A stretch of DNA of 64,000 nt. Source: Macrotrachela quadricornifera (lineage: Eukaryota > Rotifera > Eurotatoria > Philodinida > Philodinidae). The notes beneath the pieces were generated by a model, which did not search any database, had not been told where the DNA came from, and worked only from the letters and a program-made list of their open reading frames with translations. Made by a program: the position numbers and the translations under genes. Numbering within the stretch: position 1 is the first letter of the stretch; each line of letters starts with the position of its first letter. Where the stretch lies: contig JAJEKB010001051.1 in the NCBI GenBank assembly GCA_022393335.1, positions 97,073 to 161,072 on the forward strand. The letters are read 5' to 3'. Positions 43,301 to 64,000 of the stretch are shown here, in pieces.

Positions 43301-46300
43301 AAGGCCATTTAATATTGGCGAGGATAGTATGAAATAACAATTAATATATTTTTCTCGACTAGTGAATTTTACATTTTCAAATTTCATCATAATCTGTATA
43401 TATATTTAAATGTAAATTAGATAGTAGAGCAATTTTTGCAAGACTCAAATAAATCTTGATAAAGTGGAATTCTCTGTCATTGTAATATGACAAGACAATG
43501 ACTTATCTTATGAATTTAAGAAAAAGAATTTATATTAGATTTAGCTTTCTCTGTTAAGAATAGATATCGTGTTTCGTTGACATCCAGTCACCAGAAATAC
43601 TCATTCTATCATTTAGATATTTTTAACAAGTTTTATTCATCCAAGTAATTTAATCCTTCTTATGAATCTCAAAGAAAAAGATTAAATCTTGTATCGGATT
43701 GCTTTAGAAACTCATGTCTACCATAAATAATCGGTCGAATCCGACCTAAATTTCCCTAGATTACAATAGGAATCATGCTGGCAAAGTTTTGATCAGTTCT
43801 TGTTGAATTCGATAATCTTATATTATTGAGTATGCTCAGATCTTGCCTTTGAAAAAAATCCGAAACATTTAAAATTGTACAATAGATTTAGTTTGATTTT
43901 AGCGAGTTCTGACGTTCTAAAAAGGGAGTGAATTCTATTGAAACACAACGAACGTAATTTTTTTTCGAGTTATCTCTAGTCTGTTAATCTATGATTTGGA
44001 ATGATGCTTCTATATTATGTCAATTTTCCTTCATATTTGATGAAAAAAACAAAATAAGACAACCACGAAAAAACATTTAGAATTGTTCTATTTAAGAGTT
44101 TTGGATATCAAACTTAATTATCTAGATCGATTGATCTAAAATCGATATTAATTTAAATGCTTACCTGTTTGAAATATTATCATCTAATCTATTGAAACAT
44201 TTATCCTCTAAGCTAGCAAGTTAGATTTAATTTCTATATAAATTACAATTCTCATTGTTAACGAACGGGTTTTACTAATCAATTATGCTACATGAACTTT
44301 GTCTCTCAATGAATTATAACAGAACTACTCAGAAGTTTGAAGAAACTGAAGAAGATTATCCTATAAGTGAAAACGATAGTATTGACTAGCAGATGCTACT
44401 ATTGTTTATTATTATTGTGTCTGTAACTAATAGATATATCGAAACCTACTAAATCCGATCTTACGTTATATAACTGGGTATAATAATCGATACTTGTCCT
44501 CTGTATACCAGGGTTCAATCGATTAGATACTGGTTGTCTCATAATCCTATCAATTACCAGAGTTTTTGGTTGTATATCATTGCGAAATATAGGCAATTCT
44601 ATCTGAAACTGTGTCGTCAGAAACGATCAAATCTTATATAATCTGCTATGTTCCATTCTTAATAATTGAAAGAGTTGTACCATCAAATCTTGTTTTTAAC
44701 TTTCATTAGATATTCGAATAGTATCGGCTTATATTGAATACGACAGATTCTACCAGTTAAATTTTATCCGAATTAACTAAAGCTGATAGCCAGATAGTAA
44801 TGAAAAATGTTAGAAGAAGACAGAGTACCACAGGAAGTCTTCATTGCCTGATGCGGTTGGTTTTTAAATTCGTTCACTGAGACTTGATCTGACGACGATA
44901 ACTTAAGTCGATGGTATTTGAACTTTAGAAACAAGCAGATTTCTCTAAAAGCGATCAGAAAGACGTGACAAAATCATCGTACTTAGATTGCATGTCTCCT
45001 TCCGAGAATTTCAGATATTTATATTCGATAGATCTAAAATTCCTTACTGCTCTTCCGTTATCAGATTATTATATTCCTTTTACACAATTTTTGTACGGTA
45101 AAAATTCAATGAATATGAACAATCTTAATCATAGTATTAAGTTGTATAGTTGTAAGTATTATTTAGTAAATATACATATATAGTATTTGATATATGTAGT
45201 TTATCTTTGCAATGCTATATATCCATTAGATGATTCAGAATAGATTATACTGCGTGTATTCTAAATATCTTTCTTTAAATCTTCAGATTAAGTGAGAATA
45301 ATATATGTAGAAAATATTTCTTTGTATATACTAATATCTTATAAAATTAATTAATCTAGATCAACAACTACAATAAATACTTTGCAAAAAAATCGTTCAC
45401 GTATATTTTTACCACGTCGTTATCAACGTACAAACCTTTATTCATTTACAATAAATAATACTGATGCATGTTTAAATGAACCTGTAGATTTATTAATAAC
45501 AATTATTTCTAAATCAGATAATTATAAAACTCGTGATGCTATACGTCGCACATGGGGATCAGGAAAACATCTTAGTAATTATTCATCAATTCATGTTAAA
45601 TTTATGTTTCTTATTGATTTTGATGAAAAATTAAGTAATAATATTCGACTTGAAAATGATCTATTTCATGATATAATTCAAGTTGAATTACCACAACAAT
45701 ATACATTAGTTACACATCGTGTTTTATCTCTATTTGAATGGTCATTTCGTTATTGTCGTATAGCAAAATTTCTATTTAAAACTGATGATGATATATTTAT
45801 TAATATATTACTACTTCTAAAATTTGTTTCATCATTTATGAATAAAATAATAGATAATTCATTTCGTATATCTGATATGAATATATATGGCTATAAACAT
45901 TATAATCCCACTGTTTTTCGTCAAGCTAATGATCCAGTAGGAGCTCGTTATGTTGTAACTATAGATGAATTTCCATGTGCAAAATATCCTGATTTTTTAT
46001 CCGGTTTTGGTTATTTAATACCAAATAAAGCAAGAGATGCATTAGTCTATGCTGCTTATCAAGATCCAGATATACCATTTAGAATCTCAGATGTCTATTT
46101 AACGTAAGTTTTATAATATTATTACGAGAAAAAAAATAGTAAAATATTTTTCAGTGGTATTTTACCAGATTATTTATCTCTTCCACGTCATCCAATGTCG
46201 AATTATAATATTCGTTATGAAGGAAATTGTGAAAATTTTTTTGATCAATCAAATTCATTTGCTTGTGCAGCTGGTTTGCATCATGGTGATACAAATGATG

Positions 46301-46350
46301 TTTTTGATAAATTTAATCGTTATTGGCAACATATTAGAAAATCTCATTAA
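40369..46350 (+). CDS. GT31 beta-1,3-galactosyl/N-acetylglucosaminyl-transferase
   Basis: Three exons (40369-40787, 45360-46103, 46155-46350) give 452 residues. Type II Golgi membrane enzyme: short cytosolic tail with Arg/Lys, one signal-anchor helix (residues 21-39, CFLILLLSNFLFACIYYIY), an Asn/Thr-rich stem, then the catalytic domain. GT31 motifs in order: TRDAIRRTWG (RxxIRxTW), FLIDF, RVLSLFEWSFRYC, KTDDDIFI (metal-binding DxD type), YPDFLSGFGYLI, and ISDVYLTGIL. In the last motif the family EDV reads SDV, so the acidic residue thought to act as base is replaced. N-glycosylation sites occur in the stem. It should add Gal or GlcNAc in beta-1,3 linkage to glycans; the exact acceptor cannot be read from sequence. 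Confidence 0.92.
40788..45359. other. 4.6 kb intron of the glycosyltransferase gene
   Basis: It begins GTATAG and ends TTAATCTAG. It is about seventy times the usual intron length here. I found no nested gene or complete element. A slightly less AT-rich tract at 44300-45070 holds short frames on both strands and may be a decayed insertion. Confidence 0.75.
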
Positions 46351-46893
46351 TAATATGCGTATTTATTGTTATTTAAAATCGTTTGTTAAGTTATTCTCCT
46401 TTTGTTTTTATTATTATGATGATGAAGAAAAGAAAAAAAAAAGAAAAATAATAATAATAAATAGAGAAGAAAAAGACAAGATTATTTAACCAAATAATAT
46501 TCAAGGTTAGTCTAATACTTTATTTGTTCGACTAGACTAGTTGTCGTTGTATTTGTTTTCTTCATGGTAATAAGGCTTTAACAATTTACACATGCACACA
46601 TCAAAGAACACGGTTATCTTGTAAATAGAGAGCGAAGAAAAATCAGGTCAGGCATTTAATTTGCTAAATAGGAAAAAAACATGGACAAGAAAAAAAAAGA
46701 AAGAAAGTCCAAAAAAAAGAAACATAGGTTGAGCGGCAAAGGTATTCAAAAAAAATACAAATAGAAGAAAATAAAGAAACAATTATGTTTGCTCTAGATT
46801 TTTTTCTTTTTGTTATTAAAATACATAATTAATTTTAAAAAAAACAAAAGAAAAAAATTATTTCTATTGTAATTATTTGTCTAATATTTATGA
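46351..46893. other. Convergent 3' region between glycosyltransferase and twitchin
   Basis: About 540 bp between two stop codons facing each other. It is rich in A tracts (46430-46480, 46680-46860), so both 3' UTRs and poly(A) sites should be here. No gene. Confidence 0.7.

Positions 46894-64000
<17,107 letters not shown>

Noticed and set aside
44399..44596. 65-codon minus-strand frame inside the glycosyltransferase intron, and a plus-strand frame at 44965-45183
   Set aside because: The region is slightly less AT-rich and could be a decayed insertion, but I could not match either frame to a transposon protein.

Overview
This is an AT-rich, intron-rich animal chromosome segment. Introns are mostly 45-70 bp, start with GT and end in a T-rich tract plus AG. 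The gene set is metazoan, and the right third is a true twitchin, a giant muscle kinase of protostomes. The low GC, tiny introns and acceptor-like sites just before several start codons fit a rotifer, perhaps a bdelloid. The phylum is inference, and another small-genome protostome is possible. There are 10 protein genes and one 10-N assembly gap (10263-10272).

Layout. 74-1639 (+): an uninterrupted SH3-SH2-tyrosine kinase gene. 5719-6888 (+): a divergent class A GPCR. 9340-10109 (-): TRAPPC4, a vesicle-tethering subunit. 11009-14550 (+): a 12-exon Cys-rich secreted or membrane-anchored protein. 14692-16054 (-): OSTF1 (SH3 plus ankyrin repeats). 16144-24062 (-): POLR3A, the largest RNA polymerase III subunit, in 21 exons. 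27356-29173 (-): a RAB39-type GTPase. 29455-31639 (-): FBXW8, an F-box/WD40 protein. 40369-46350 (+): a GT31 beta-1,3-glycosyltransferase with a 4.6 kb intron. 46894-64000 (-): the C-terminal 3,750 or so residues of twitchin in 57 exons, with the 5' end off the right edge. I rebuilt the exons by hand for all spliced genes, and every model keeps frame end to end.

Intergenic DNA (1.6-5.5, 6.9-9.3, 24-27.4 and 31.6-40.4 kb) holds small non-autonomous DNA elements. These are a pogo/Tc1-type element with TA duplication (8297-8941), a TTAA-flanked element with a nested inverted repeat (34206-34933), a hAT-type MITE with an exact 8-bp duplication (35770-35936), two foldback elements (25028-25290, 38728-39199) and a minisatellite (3825-4032).

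The genes do not form one pathway. The most interesting regulatory signals are two. POLR3A-OSTF1 is a close head-to-tail pair with a splice acceptor abutting the OSTF1 ATG, which suggests a trans-spliced operon. A candidate internal first exon in twitchin would make a kinase-less C-terminal product, like vertebrate telokin. I saw no CRISPR array, rRNA, tRNA or prokaryote-like island, and no clear new multi-gene system.
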